From: Vibrio hibernica | GTDB taxonomy: Bacteria; Pseudomonadota; Gammaproteobacteria; Enterobacterales; Vibrionaceae | Direction of reading: 5' to 3' | NCBI RefSeq assembly: GCF_015223435.1 | Contig: NZ_VHKO01000004.1 | Coordinates: 62,001-126,000 of the forward strand | Length of the DNA stretch: 64,000 nucleotides | Shown here: positions 9,297 through 18,420 of the stretch, in pieces | Layout of the letters: the number at the start of each line of letters is the position of its first letter | How positions within the stretch are numbered: position 1 is the first letter of the stretch | Made by a program: the position numbers and the translations under genes | The notes under the pieces: model-generated | The model's database searches: none | What the model saw: the letters and a program-made list of their open reading frames with translations, nothing else | Told to the model about the DNA's origin: nothing

Positions 9297-10553
9297 CTAT
9301 CGAATGATCATTTGATCACGCTCTGGTCCAACCGATACCATGCTCACCGGAACCCCCATTAAGGCTTCAATGCGCTCAACATAATGCTGCGCTGCCAATG
9401 GTAGGCTTTCAAAAGTACGGCAACCTGTAATATCTTCACTCCAACCTTCCATTTGCTCATAAACTGGGCTTAATGCCGCCGTTTGTGGCCAGATTGGGTT
9501 TTCACTATGATCGCCATCGTAAGCAACACAGATTTTTAAATCTTGCATACCAGATAAGCAATCGATCTTAGTAAGTGCAATTTCGGTTGCCGCTTGCAGT
9601 TCAACGCCATTACGAGTTGCAACTGCATCAAAGTAACCCATGTCACGAGGACGACCAGTCACTGCACCATACTCATTAGCACTTTCACGGAAGTTATCTT
9701 GCTCTTCCATTGCTGTTACTAAAGTACCCGTACCAACCGATGAGCTAAATGATTTAGCAACCGCAACTATACGTTCAGGACGAAGCGCCGGTAAACCACT
9801 ACCAATTCCCGCGTAAGCCGCCGTTACATTTGATGATGTCGTGTAAGGGTATTCGCCATAAACCAAATCACGGCCAGCGCCTAATTGCGCTTCAAATAAA
9901 AGATTTGCATCTTGTTTTTGCAACGCTTTTAAAGGCTCTGTCACATTACAAATAAATGGACGCCAAGCCGCCGTCACTTCAAGCAACCATTGCGTCATTT
10001 CTTCTGCACTTTGAGAAAAATCACAGCTTGGATATAAGGCTTTTAATTGTGGCATTTTCCAGTCAAGCATGAATTGAATACGTTCTTGAAGCACTTCCGG
10101 CTGATTTAACCAACCCACTAAAATGCCTTTTTTCATCACGCGATCGCCATAAGCGGGAGCAATACCTTGACGTGTAGAACCGTAAGCGGCATCGCCTAAA
10201 CGTAGCTCTTCAAGTGTATCTTCAAGTGCATGCAGTGGAAGACAAAGTGTGGCGCGATCAGAGATGCACATTTTCACTTCAACGCCAGCTGCTTTCACTT
10301 CTGCCATTTCTTCACTTAATGCCGCAGGGCTAATGACCATGCCAGGGCCAAGCACCGCAATACAATCTGGATTAAAAATACCACTCGGTAGCTGGTGTAA
10401 TTTAAAGGTGCCGAAATCATTGACCACAGTGTGACCTGCGTTGTTACCACCTTGAAAACGAATACTGGCAGACGCATCTTCCGCTAAAAAATCTACGATA
10501 CGGCCTTTGCCTTCATCACCCCAGTTAGCACCAACAACTACAATAGACGGCAT
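9297..10553 (-). CDS. purA: Second PurA-like adenylosuccinate synthetase
   Basis: GTP-dependent ligase joining aspartate to IMP, the first committed step to AMP. The 418 residues keep the P-loop-like GANWGDEGKGRIVDFL, whose Asp is the catalytic base, and GGNNAGHTV with the catalytic His. Retaining that Asp argues against a PurZ-type diaminopurine enzyme. It differs from standard PurA in places where the family is nearly invariant (GANWGDEG for GTQWGDEG; RDMGYFDAVATRNG for the RRxGWFDAV type), so it is probably a paralog with the housekeeping purA elsewhere. It has a TTGGAGA ribosome-binding site and a divergent LysR gene that likely controls it. Confidence 0.88.
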   Translation of the reverse strand: MPSIVVVGANWGDEGKGRIVDFLAEDASASIRFQGGNNAGHTVVNDFGTFKLHQLPSGIFNPDCIAVLGPGMVISPAALSEEMAEVKAAGVEVKMCISDRATLCLPLHALEDTLEELRLGDAAYGSTRQGIAPAYGDRVMKKGILVGWLNQPEVLQERIQFMLDWKMPQLKALYPSCDFSQSAEEMTQWLLEVTAAWRPFICNVTEPLKALQKQDANLLFEAQLGAGRDLVYGEYPYTTSSNVTAAYAGIGSGLPALRPERIVAVAKSFSSSVGTGTLVTAMEEQDNFRESANEYGAVTGRPRDMGYFDAVATRNGVELQAATEIALTKIDCLSGMQDLKICVAYDGDHSENPIWPQTAALSPVYEQMEGWSEDITGCRTFESLPLAAQHYVERIEALMGVPVSMVSVGPERDQMIIR

Positions 10554-10690
10554 AATTTATTCTCCAAATTGATTAAGCGAATATGTTATCCCCCCTATCT
10601 AAATAAGAGAAATTAATTATAATTATTGTCTTGATAAGAATTACATATAACATCAATCATCGCGACAATCTGAATTTGGGAGGCAATAGC

Positions 10691-11590
10691 ATGTTAGATA
10701 TCCACTGGCTTAAAACCTTTGTTACGTTAGCGGAATTAAAACACTTTGGTAAAACGGCCAATGCCCTGCACATGACTCAACCCAATGTCAGCCTGCACAT
10801 TAAACAGTTAGAAAAAGCCACGCGAGTCAAACTCATTGAACGCAACCCATTTTGCTTAACTCAAGCAGGATTACGATTACTAAAAACAGGACAGAAAACG
10901 TTGCAGGAACTGCAAGTTTGTCAATCTGATCTCAATGCGATTAATGATTTAAGCTTAGGGACGTTAACCATTGCCGCTAGCGATATTATTTCTCGTTTAC
11001 TCCTGATTGAGCCTTTCCAGTTATTTAAAAAAGAATTTCCTGGCATTGATTTCTCGCTTCTCAATACCACTTCATCACAAGCATCAAGCTTAGTAAAAAG
11101 CGCCGAAGCCGATCTTGGGTTTGTGATCGCGCAAAAAGAAAGTGAGCCACTGCATTTTACCGAACTGCAAAAAATAAAATGGTGTGCTCTAGGTAACAAC
11201 TTAAGTTTATGGCAACAAGCTAAAGATGATAAAAATATTACGCTATCCGAGCCTCCAACGTTAATTTTACTCGGTCACGATACTCGAACTCGTGATTTGT
11301 TAGACAGCACATTACCTTCTTTAAACTTACCACAATATCGCATTATGGAAGTGGGCAGTGTCGATGCTCAAATTGATTGGGCAGAAGCGGGGTTTGGCGT
11401 GGCCATCGTTCCAGAATTTTCACTGCATACAAAGTTAAACTTAACCACCACCGTCACACCATTGCCGCAATTCCCCACCACCAGCTTAGGTTATATCGTG
11501 CGCCAGAATCAGGTGTTATCTAAAGCAATCAAACAGTTATTACACTGGGTGAATGATGAGATGATACGCAGGCAACTCACGGTAGAATAA
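10691..11590 (+). CDS. LysR-family transcriptional regulator divergent from the purA-like gene
   Basis: Typical LysR protein of 299 residues. The N-terminal helix-turn-helix reads LAELKHFGKTANALHMTQPN, and a periplasmic-binding-protein-like effector domain follows (from about residue 90, starting LSLGTLTIAASDI). I chose the ATG at 10691, which follows GGGAGG; a start at 10631 would add 20 residues of no LysR character. Divergence from the purA-like gene with a gap of about 137 bp is the classic LysR layout, so that gene is the likely target. The effector is unknown. Confidence 0.88.
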   Translation: MLDIHWLKTFVTLAELKHFGKTANALHMTQPNVSLHIKQLEKATRVKLIERNPFCLTQAGLRLLKTGQKTLQELQVCQSDLNAINDLSLGTLTIAASDIISRLLLIEPFQLFKKEFPGIDFSLLNTTSSQASSLVKSAEADLGFVIAQKESEPLHFTELQKIKWCALGNNLSLWQQAKDDKNITLSEPPTLILLGHDTRTRDLLDSTLPSLNLPQYRIMEVGSVDAQIDWAEAGFGVAIVPEFSLHTKLNLTTTVTPLPQFPTTSLGYIVRQNQVLSKAIKQLLHWVNDEMIRRQLTVE

Positions 11591-11637
11591 ATATTAAATA
11601 AAAATGAGACATTTCACCTCATATAATCAACATCTGT

Positions 11638-11670
11638 TTCAAGATAGTAATCCAGCTTCAAGATAGTAAT
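11638..11670 (+). repeat. Two 14-bp direct repeats upstream of the GST gene
   Basis: TTCAAGATAGTAAT occurs at 11638-11651 and again at 11657-11670, 19 bp apart start to start. It lies about 80 bp before the glutathione transferase gene and could be an operator or a chance short duplication. Confidence 0.6.
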
Positions 11671-11746
11671 ATTACTTGTTAGAGAGTAGGCTCAAGTACT
11701 CTTTCTTTTACTTCTTTCATCTTGTCGACTAAATAAGGATTTAATC

Positions 11747-12400
11747 ATGAGCTTAACTGTTTATGGCGTTCCTCTCTCTCCATTTGTGCGTAAATTACGC
11801 TTGTGTTTAGCTGAAAAAGGGATCGATTATCAATTAGAAATAGTGCCACCTTTTAATCAACCATCTTGGTTTTTAGACATTAATCCTTTAGGGCGAATTC
11901 CTGCCATAAAAGATGGCAATTTTTCATTGGCTGATTCTAGTGTGATTTGCCAATATATTGAGGATAAACACCCTGAACTAACACCATTACTTGGTCAAAG
12001 TCCGGAACAAAAAGCGACAGTACGATGGCTAGAGAAATATGCCGACTATGAATTATCACCGCTCACGACCTTCACTATATTTCAGCACCGAATCATTAAT
12101 CCAAGTATGAATAAAACGTGTGATGAAAATGTGGTGCAATTAGCAATGAATGAAAAGCTGCCTGCGCACTTTGACTATCTTGAACGAAGCCTTGGAAATG
12201 CAGAATTCTTGGTGGGTGGCACTTTAAGTCTTGCGGATTTGTCGTTCACTTGTCAGATAATTAATATGGAATATGCTGGTGAACGATTAGATGAGCAGCG
12301 TTGGCCTAACCTTGCTGCTCTTATTTCTCGTATTAAAGCTCGTCCTTCGATGCAGGCATTATTACAAGACGAACAAGCAATGCTCGCATCCCTGAAATAG
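11747..12400 (+). CDS. Glutathione S-transferase family protein
   Basis: Cytosolic GST of 217 residues. The N-terminal thioredoxin-like domain opens with MSLTVYGVPLSPFVRKLRL, where the SPFVRK segment is the glutathione-contacting loop, and ADSSVICQYIEDK follows at residues 60-75. The C-terminal helical domain contains the N-capping/hydrophobic staple segment SLADLSFTCQ. AAGGA precedes the ATG. It is a single gene with no partner; the substrate cannot be read from sequence, and detoxification or stress response is the family expectation. Confidence 0.9.
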   Translation: MSLTVYGVPLSPFVRKLRLCLAEKGIDYQLEIVPPFNQPSWFLDINPLGRIPAIKDGNFSLADSSVICQYIEDKHPELTPLLGQSPEQKATVRWLEKYADYELSPLTTFTIFQHRIINPSMNKTCDENVVQLAMNEKLPAHFDYLERSLGNAEFLVGGTLSLADLSFTCQIINMEYAGERLDEQRWPNLAALISRIKARPSMQALLQDEQAMLASLK

Positions 12401-12439
12401 TGCATCGATATTGTTTAAATATAAGCTTTAACTTGTGTT

Positions 12440-12478
12440 AAGAGGGTATTCCGTAAATGGAATGAATTAGCCCTCTTT
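12440..12478. terminator. Probable shared terminator between GST and ppnP
   Basis: AAGAGGG/CCCTCTT with an inner TATTCC/GGAATG pairing, lying between two converging genes. T-runs on both sides are short. It touches the ppnP stop codon. Confidence 0.5.
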
Positions 12479-12758
12479 AAAGGTACTCACATAAATAAGC
12501 CGTTGGAGTGGTAACTTTAAGATCAAAAGAAGAATCACCAACCACATTAAAAGCTTGGCCTGCTTCATAAGTGATCCACTCTTCGCTACCCGGTAATTTT
12601 ACCGTTAGTGCGCCCTTTACTACCGTCATTTTTTCTGGTGCCGCTGTGCCAAATGTATATTCACCCGCAGCCATCACACCAACACTGCTATCGCCATCGT
12701 CTTGAGTAAAACCTAATGATTTTACCGAACCTTCAAAATATGTATTTTCTTTGATCAT
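12477..12758 (-). CDS. ppnP: Pyrimidine/purine nucleoside phosphorylase PpnP
   Basis: Small cupin-fold phosphorylase of 93 residues, formerly YaiE/DUF1255, that splits many nucleosides into base and ribose-1-phosphate. The family pattern is clear: [13 protein letters not shown] near the start, [14 protein letters not shown] in the middle and the cupin segment [13 protein letters not shown] near the end. I start at the ATG at 12758, preceded by GGGAC; an earlier in-frame start at 12791 adds 11 residues not seen in the family. It fits the nucleotide-salvage flavour of this part of the window. Confidence 0.94.
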   Translation of the reverse strand: MIKENTYFEGSVKSLGFTQDDGDSSVGVMAAGEYTFGTAAPEKMTVVKGALTVKLPGSEEWITYEAGQAFNVVGDSSFDLKVTTPTAYLCEYL

Positions 12759-12963
12759 TTTTATGTCCCTATTAATAAATGATTGACGCACTCTTTTTAT
12801 CTGAGCTCTTCATTTAACTCAAGATTTATTTTAATTTTTGATTAATTAACATTTATATAATTAATATCATTCTCTATACATATCATTTATGCTGTAGCAG
12901 GTTATCCAAAGTTATGCTCTCGCCTATATTCGCTTACTAAGCCTTAAATTCCACGGATGAATT

Positions 12964-13920
12964 ATGACTGAAATGATGCAGCATTTTGCCTTTTCCATTT
13001 CGATTACAGGCCCTATCTGTTTGATGCTATTACTCGGAGTAGCACTACGTAGCTTTAACATGATTAATGATAATTTTATCGAAATCGCTTCTAAGCTGGT
13101 TTTTCAAGTCACACTCCCTGCATTATTGTTTCTCAGCATTATCCAATCAAACACCATTACGGCTGAAAACGTTCCTTTGGTGGTATTCGGGATAATCACT
13201 ACTGTCGTTTTTTTTATTTTCGCCACCATAACAACTCGAATATTAATTAAAGAACCTAAAGATCAAGGCGTCATCATTCAAGGGGCTTTTCGATCGAACA
13301 TGGCAATTATTGGGCTCGCTTATGTCACTAATGCTTATGGCGAAACCGGTGTTGCGGTTGCCGCTATTTATATTGCCGGTGTCACCATTTTATATAATAT
13401 CTTAGCGGTGGTCGCCTTAACGCCAAAGGGCCAAAGTTCGAGCATTACATCTTACGTTGGTATGCTAAAAGCCATTATCAAAAACCCACTTATTATCGCG
13501 ATCACTCTCGCGCTTATCGCCAGTAACTTGAACCTGCCTATACCTAAAATAATCATTCATGCAGGACAACACTTCGCCAATATGACACTGCCTTTAGCAT
13601 TATTGTGTGCTGGCGCTTCTTTAAATATTCACGAATTGAAACATGATAAAGCCGCCAATATTATTGCCAGCAGTTATCGGTTAATTCTTTGTCCTTTTAT
13701 GATAACGTTCGCCGCTTACTGGTATGGATTTAAAGGCCTCGATCTGGGCATCGTTTTTTTCATGACCTCCTCTCCCGCCGCCGCCGCCAGTTATGTGATG
13801 GCACGAGCAATGGGCGGAAATGCCACCTTAGCCGCCAATATTATTGCTTTAACTACCGTTGGTTCCATATTCACTTGCAGCTTAGGTATTATTTTATTAT
13901 CAAGCCTACAGCTTATGTAA
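12964..13920 (+). CDS. AEC-family transporter (auxin efflux carrier-like)
   Basis: Integral membrane carrier of 318 residues with about ten hydrophobic segments in two halves, as in the bacterial AEC family (malonate, malate or amino acid carriers). Family features include the RSNMAIIGLAY segment at about residue 115 and SPAAAASYVMARAMGGNATLAA near the C-terminus. The substrate is unknown. An ATG three codons in is an alternative start. It stands alone, 99 bp before the exporter gene that follows. Confidence 0.88.
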   Translation: MTEMMQHFAFSISITGPICLMLLLGVALRSFNMINDNFIEIASKLVFQVTLPALLFLSIIQSNTITAENVPLVVFGIITTVVFFIFATITTRILIKEPKDQGVIIQGAFRSNMAIIGLAYVTNAYGETGVAVAAIYIAGVTILYNILAVVALTPKGQSSSITSYVGMLKAIIKNPLIIAITLALIASNLNLPIPKIIIHAGQHFANMTLPLALLCAGASLNIHELKHDKAANIIASSYRLILCPFMITFAAYWYGFKGLDLGIVFFMTSSPAAAASYVMARAMGGNATLAANIIALTTVGSIFTCSLGIILLSSLQLM

Positions 13921-13934
13921 ACTCGCCATCATGC

Positions 13935-13979
13935 TTGAGATAGAAAGTGTTTGAGATGGAAGAATATTTGAAATAGAAA
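13935..13979 (+). repeat. Three near-identical 12-bp repeats upstream of the YjeH-type gene
   Basis: TTGAGATAGAAA, TTGAGATGGAAG and TTGAAATAGAAA start at 13935, 13951 and 13968, so the period is 16-17 bp. They fill most of the short gap before the next gene. They may bind a regulator or be a small slippage array. Confidence 0.5.
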
Positions 13980-14019
13980 ATCAGCCAAAATTGCTTAGAT
14001 AAACCATGAAGAGTTAAAG

Positions 14020-15324
14020 ATGAGTCAAAATTTAAAACAAGAAATCACTCTGCTCGGCGGTGTCGGTCAACTATCAACTACCTTACTCGGTACTGGTTTA
14101 TTCATGATCCCAGCGATTGCCGCGAATCTAGCAGGCACTTGGTCATTATGGGCTTGGTTGATTCTATTCATTGCTATTTGTCCCATTGCACTCACCTTTG
14201 CGATTTTAGGACAACGTTACCCAAATGCAGGTGGTACGGCTTATTTTGTCCGCCAGGCTTTTAATTCCAAAACCGAACGCAGTGTCGCTTGGTTATTTTT
14301 AAGTGTGCTTCCAGTTGGGCTACCTGCTGCGATTACTTTAGCGGGCGGTTTTGGTCATGCGATATTGTTTGATAACCAATGGATGCCTAATTTATTCAAT
14401 CAAGGCATCGGGTTTATCGATGGATATTATTTAGCTGAAATCCTCACGATCGTGCTTATTCTGGCGCTCACCTTATTAGGTAGTAAATCTTCATCTCACT
14501 TTCAAACACTCATTGCGCTCAGTATTTTTGCATTAGTGGCGGTGTTCTTTTGGCAAGGCGACATTGGTCTTGATGATATTCCAATGCCAAGTTTAAACTC
14601 TTCTGCGATATTTCCTATCGGTACCGCACTAGCCGTTATGTTTTGGTGCTTTGTGGGTATCGAAGCTTTTACTCACATGGGGGAAGAATTTAAAAATCCG
14701 CAACGAGATTTTCCCATCGCTATTATTCTTGGTTGCTTTGTTGCAGGGTTTATTTATTGGGCGTGTTCCGTTGTGATCCTAAAATTTCATGCATTTGAAC
14801 CAAACATATTGGCGCACAGTTCCATTCCTTGGCTCAGCGAACAATTACTCGGTAACAAGCTTGCTATCGTGATCACCCTAATTGGCTACTTTGCTTGTTT
14901 TGCTAGCATTAATTTATACACTCAAAGCATGATTCGCTTGGTGTGGTCTCAAGCCCGAGATTATAAACCCACCAGCAGCCTCACTCGTTTATCCAAACGC
15001 GGTGTTCCAGTCAAAGCGACCTATGCCGTTGCTGTCATACTATTTTTATCCGTCACTATTGGCCGTATGACTAACCTTGATCTTGAAACTTTAGTCAAAC
15101 TCGCGAACAGTGTTTTTGTATTATTATACTTACTCGCCATGCTTTCAGCTTATCGGTTACTGACTGGTTGGAGTAAATACTTAGCGGGTTTTTCAGCACT
15201 CCTTTGCAGCATCGTCTTCCTATGTTTAGGTTGGAGCATGCTCTACGCCATCAGCATTTTCACACTTTTAATGATGCCCTGGAAAGCGTGGTTTAACCGC
15301 CACCATAGAGCACCTTCTCCATAA
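14020..15324 (+). CDS. yjeH: APC-family amino acid exporter, YjeH type
   Basis: Twelve-segment APC-superfamily carrier of 434 residues. The N-terminus (LGGVGQLSTTLLGTGLFMIP) and the segments GTAYFVRQAFN and VGIEAFTHMGEEFKNPQRDF match Escherichia coli YjeH, an exporter of methionine and branched-chain amino acids. The substrate is inferred from that similarity. The ATG follows GAAGAG. Three short direct repeats lie directly upstream. Confidence 0.86.
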   Translation: MSQNLKQEITLLGGVGQLSTTLLGTGLFMIPAIAANLAGTWSLWAWLILFIAICPIALTFAILGQRYPNAGGTAYFVRQAFNSKTERSVAWLFLSVLPVGLPAAITLAGGFGHAILFDNQWMPNLFNQGIGFIDGYYLAEILTIVLILALTLLGSKSSSHFQTLIALSIFALVAVFFWQGDIGLDDIPMPSLNSSAIFPIGTALAVMFWCFVGIEAFTHMGEEFKNPQRDFPIAIILGCFVAGFIYWACSVVILKFHAFEPNILAHSSIPWLSEQLLGNKLAIVITLIGYFACFASINLYTQSMIRLVWSQARDYKPTSSLTRLSKRGVPVKATYAVAVILFLSVTIGRMTNLDLETLVKLANSVFVLLYLLAMLSAYRLLTGWSKYLAGFSALLCSIVFLCLGWSMLYAISIFTLLMMPWKAWFNRHHRAPSP

Positions 15325-15453
15325 AAATAATGATTTAAGATTGATTCCTAATTACAGTTATCATCACTTGAGATAAACTACAACGCAGATACCACTGGGT
15401 ATTAGTCTAAAAGTATATTGAGCCAAAAGGCATATTTGCAGGAAGCAATTTGA

Positions 15454-16137
15454 ATGTTAATTGAATGGGAAGCCGGTCGTGTATGGTATGAAGATATGCC
15501 ATACCATAAATTTGGATTAACGCATCTTCAGCGCATGATCGTGATTAAGTTGGAAGATGAACAATTAGTCGTGATCTCACCGATTGAATTGAATACGCAG
15601 AAACAATTAGAGCTGTCTAATCTTGGTACGCTAAAAGCCATTATTTCCCCAACATCGACTTACCATCAATATCTATCCGACTGGTGGCTGGCCTATTCAG
15701 AGGCGTATTTTTATGCCACACATGCATTAATTGAAAAACGAACCGATCTTAATTTTGATGGCGTGCTTTCAAACAACACACCGGAACTTTGGCAAGGTCA
15801 ATTACTACAAACCTCAATCGTCAGCGACGATCATCCCAACAAAATGATTTTCTGCGATCCCACCAGTCGTACACTCTTTGTCAGTGACAATTTAGTGGCT
15901 ATTCAACCGCACCTACCACTTGGTCAAAAAATAACCACCTTAATTCAAGGCAGTAAAAACGAAATCAAATTGCCTTATTTAGAACGTCGAAAATTCAAAA
16001 ATAAAGCGCGGCTCAGAGCTTCAATTCAAGAGATCATGACATGGCCTTTTGATCGCCTGTTATCCTCCAACGGTTTAGTCATTGAAAAAAATGCAAAGGA
16101 TGCATTCTATCAAGCCTTTTGGTGGGCTTTTCAGTAA
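15454..16137 (+). CDS. DUF4336 family protein
   Basis: Soluble protein of 227 residues. The order of motifs (LQRMIVIKLEDEQLVVISPI, LSNLGTLKAIISPTSTYHQY, FYATHALIEKRTDLNFDGVL) fits DUF4336, which looks like a metallo-beta-lactamase fold; the canonical HxHxDH metal motif is absent here. No function is known to me. AGGAA precedes the ATG. It lies between transport genes with no evident operon partner. Confidence 0.7.
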   Translation: MLIEWEAGRVWYEDMPYHKFGLTHLQRMIVIKLEDEQLVVISPIELNTQKQLELSNLGTLKAIISPTSTYHQYLSDWWLAYSEAYFYATHALIEKRTDLNFDGVLSNNTPELWQGQLLQTSIVSDDHPNKMIFCDPTSRTLFVSDNLVAIQPHLPLGQKITTLIQGSKNEIKLPYLERRKFKNKARLRASIQEIMTWPFDRLLSSNGLVIEKNAKDAFYQAFWWAFQ

Positions 16138-16266
16138 TGAAATTGACTGTATAGCCTCAACAAAATTAACCATCAAATTACTTTTCTTTCACCGTAAACC
16201 ATGCCAACCTACGGCCCTAATTAAGATGATGATCCGCATCACTTTCTGTTAATGGTATTTTAGTTA

Positions 16267-17181
16267 ATGAACTATTTATTTACTTATCTCAAAGGCATTG
16301 CAATGGGCGCTGCCGATGTTGTTCCTGGCATCTCTGGTGGCACAATTGCTTTCATTACTGGTATTTACGACACCTTATTGGGCAGTATTCAAAAAATTAA
16401 TCCAAGCTTGTTAGGTCTATGGAAACGCGAAGGATTCAAAGCTGTTTTAGTTCATATCAATGCCGGTTTTCTCGTGGCACTGTTTGGCGGAATTTTAACC
16501 AGTATTTTAACTTTAGCTAAGTTAATTTCTTGGTTATTAGTCACCCACCCTATTCCGTTATGGGCTTTCTTTTTTGGTCTAATTCTAATTTCGGTCGTGC
16601 ATATTTTAAAACAAGTCGAACACAGAAAGCTCAGCTATTTCGTTTTCTTAATTCTCGGTATCGCTTTGGCTTACTGCATCACGATTTTGCAACCCCTGAA
16701 TATGCAAGCCACACCTATTAATTTAATTATTGCTGGTGGCATTGCGATTTGTGCCATGATTTTACCCGGAATTTCAGGCAGCTTTATTTTACTATTGCTT
16801 GGTATTTATCCAACTATTCTTGCTGCCGTAAAAGAACTCGACCTTGGTATTATTAGTTTATTTGCTATTGGTGCGGTTTGCGGTTTATTAAGCTTTTCAC
16901 ATCTATTAGCTTGGTTATTAAAGCGCTATCGCGACGCAACTCTGATTTTCTTGACAGGCTTAATGGTAGGCACACTGCCAAAAATTTGGCCTTGGAAAGA
17001 AACCGTAAGCTGGATGACCAATTCTCACGGCGAACAAGTACCATTGCTGCAACACAATTTACTTCCCAATCAATTTGAACATGTAGTGGGTGAACCATCA
17101 CAACTCTTCCTAGCAATCATCTGCATGATCAGTGGTGTTATGGTGGTGTGGTTACTCGAAAAATTCGCTCAAAACGATTAA
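16267..17181 (+). CDS. popT: DUF368 membrane protein, PopT-type undecaprenyl phosphate translocase
   Basis: Polytopic membrane protein of 304 residues with the family's two signature repeats, GAADVVPGISGGTIAFITG near residue 15 and MILPGISGSFILLLLG near residue 165, in inverted-repeat-like positions. DUF368 proteins (PopT in Vibrio cholerae) have been shown to support recycling of the lipid carrier undecaprenyl phosphate across the inner membrane, mattering most at alkaline pH and in the presence of sodium. That role is transferred by family. No strong ribosome-binding site is seen; the methionine at residue 13 is an alternative start. A terminator follows. Confidence 0.86.
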   Translation: MNYLFTYLKGIAMGAADVVPGISGGTIAFITGIYDTLLGSIQKINPSLLGLWKREGFKAVLVHINAGFLVALFGGILTSILTLAKLISWLLVTHPIPLWAFFFGLILISVVHILKQVEHRKLSYFVFLILGIALAYCITILQPLNMQATPINLIIAGGIAICAMILPGISGSFILLLLGIYPTILAAVKELDLGIISLFAIGAVCGLLSFSHLLAWLLKRYRDATLIFLTGLMVGTLPKIWPWKETVSWMTNSHGEQVPLLQHNLLPNQFEHVVGEPSQLFLAIICMISGVMVVWLLEKFAQND

Positions 17182-17208
17182 CTAAATATAATCTGATTAA
17201 AATTAAAC

Positions 17209-17242
17209 GCCCAAGTTTTCGAATTTGGGCTTTGTTATTTTT
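17209..17242 (+). terminator. Terminator of the popT-like gene
   Basis: GCCCAA/TTGGGC stem with a ten-base loop, then TTTGTTATTTTT. Confidence 0.75.
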
Positions 17243-17350
17243 ACCTTCTTTATAATTATTACTCCTAACTCACAAATTGATAACAAAATCTGTTTCACAT
17301 CACCTCTTACTGGTAGCATCAGCATTGAAAAAATCATTGATGAGATAGAG

Positions 17351-17827
17351 ATGCCAACCAACGCTAATCCAAGTCAACGCCGTATTATAATCCCTATTCT
17401 ATTGATTGGACTGGCACTGATTGCTGGTTTTTATGCCCCTACTTTATATTCTCTTATCAAAAATAATACCGCATTTACCTCTACTGCGCCTAAATGGGAG
17501 TTGTCACGCTATTGCGCCTTATCAACGACAAAATGCCAACAAAATAACGTCACCTTAACGCTAGATGCCGACATTGTTCGTCCGTTAACCCAAACCAAAA
17601 TTCATGTAGATTGGCCAAATCAAAGTAGCGATAAATTAATGCTAACTCTACGAGGACTTGAAATGGATTTGGGCGTAGTGAAATTTCCGGTGATCAAACA
17701 AGATGATGGCAGTTTTCGAGGCGATATTGTTTTACCCATTTGTACTTATACTAAAATGACTTGGATTGGATCGTTAACAGATAACAACCAAAATACGATT
17801 TACACTTCAATTAGGATGGAAAAATGA
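17351..17827 (+). CDS. Small membrane-anchored protein of the copper operon, function unknown
   Basis: 158 residues with one N-terminal membrane anchor (about residues 12-32) and an extracytoplasmic beta-rich domain containing three cysteines (CALSTTKCQQ and one near the end). I do not recognise a named domain. The reading frame is open back to a TTG at 17225, but that lies in the popT terminator, so I place the start at the ATG at 17351 behind GAGATAGAG. Its stop overlaps the SCO1/SenC start by four bases (ATGA), which ties it to copper delivery. A role in cytochrome oxidase metallation is inference from this linkage. Confidence 0.72.
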   Translation: MPTNANPSQRRIIIPILLIGLALIAGFYAPTLYSLIKNNTAFTSTAPKWELSRYCALSTTKCQQNNVTLTLDADIVRPLTQTKIHVDWPNQSSDKLMLTLRGLEMDLGVVKFPVIKQDDGSFRGDIVLPICTYTKMTWIGSLTDNNQNTIYTSIRMEK

Positions 17828-18420
17828 AAAAGTCTTGGATAGGCTTATTAATCTTGGCATTTGTTATTGGTATTGCAGCCAATTTATCTCTCAACAACCC
17901 CACTTCTACTGATGTAAAAAACGCTCAATCGCAAGAGGCTTTACTAGAAGGAAGCGATGGTGAAATGGTCAATATTTTTGACAACCAAGATCATCGCATT
18001 CGAGTCATTTACTTTGGTTTTACGCGCTGCCCAGATGTTTGCCCAACGTCACTCGCTATGTTATCAGCCGCCTTAAAGCAACTGCCTCAAACGGAGCTAA
18101 ATAAGATCCGACCGATATTTATTACTTTAGATCCCGAACGCGATTCTGGTGACGATGCTCAAAAATATGCACATTATTTTCACCCAAATCTTGAAGGTTT
18201 TTCAGGCTCACTCGATACCATATCAACTCTGGCTCACCGTTACGGTGTCATCTTTCAAAAAACCGAATTAAAAGATTCCGCATTAAAATACACCATCGAT
18301 CACAGCTCTTATTTCTACTTTTTAGCACCCGATGGTTCATTACTGCAAAAAGTACCGCACACATTAAATCCACAGCCTATTATTGTTGCTATTGAACAAC
18401 TAGAAAAGGAAAACCAATAA
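17824..18420 (+). CDS. SCO1/SenC family copper metallochaperone
   Basis: Thioredoxin-fold protein of 198 residues anchored by an N-terminal membrane helix (about residues 5-23) and facing the periplasm. The copper-binding CPDVCP motif (CxxxC) is in FTRCPDVCPTSLAML, and the distal histidine is in the YTIDHSSYFYFL segment. SCO proteins carry copper to, or reduce, the CuA site of cytochrome oxidase. It overlaps its upstream neighbour by four bases and the PCuAC gene by one, so the three genes are one operon. Confidence 0.93.
   Translation: MKKSWIGLLILAFVIGIAANLSLNNPTSTDVKNAQSQEALLEGSDGEMVNIFDNQDHRIRVIYFGFTRCPDVCPTSLAMLSAALKQLPQTELNKIRPIFITLDPERDSGDDAQKYAHYFHPNLEGFSGSLDTISTLAHRYGVIFQKTELKDSALKYTIDHSSYFYFLAPDGSLLQKVPHTLNPQPIIVAIEQLEKENQ

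Noticed and set aside
9297-10553. PurZ-type enzyme for diaminopurine DNA
   Set aside because: The catalytic Asp of PurA in GDEGKG is kept and the length is that of PurA; no phage genes are near.
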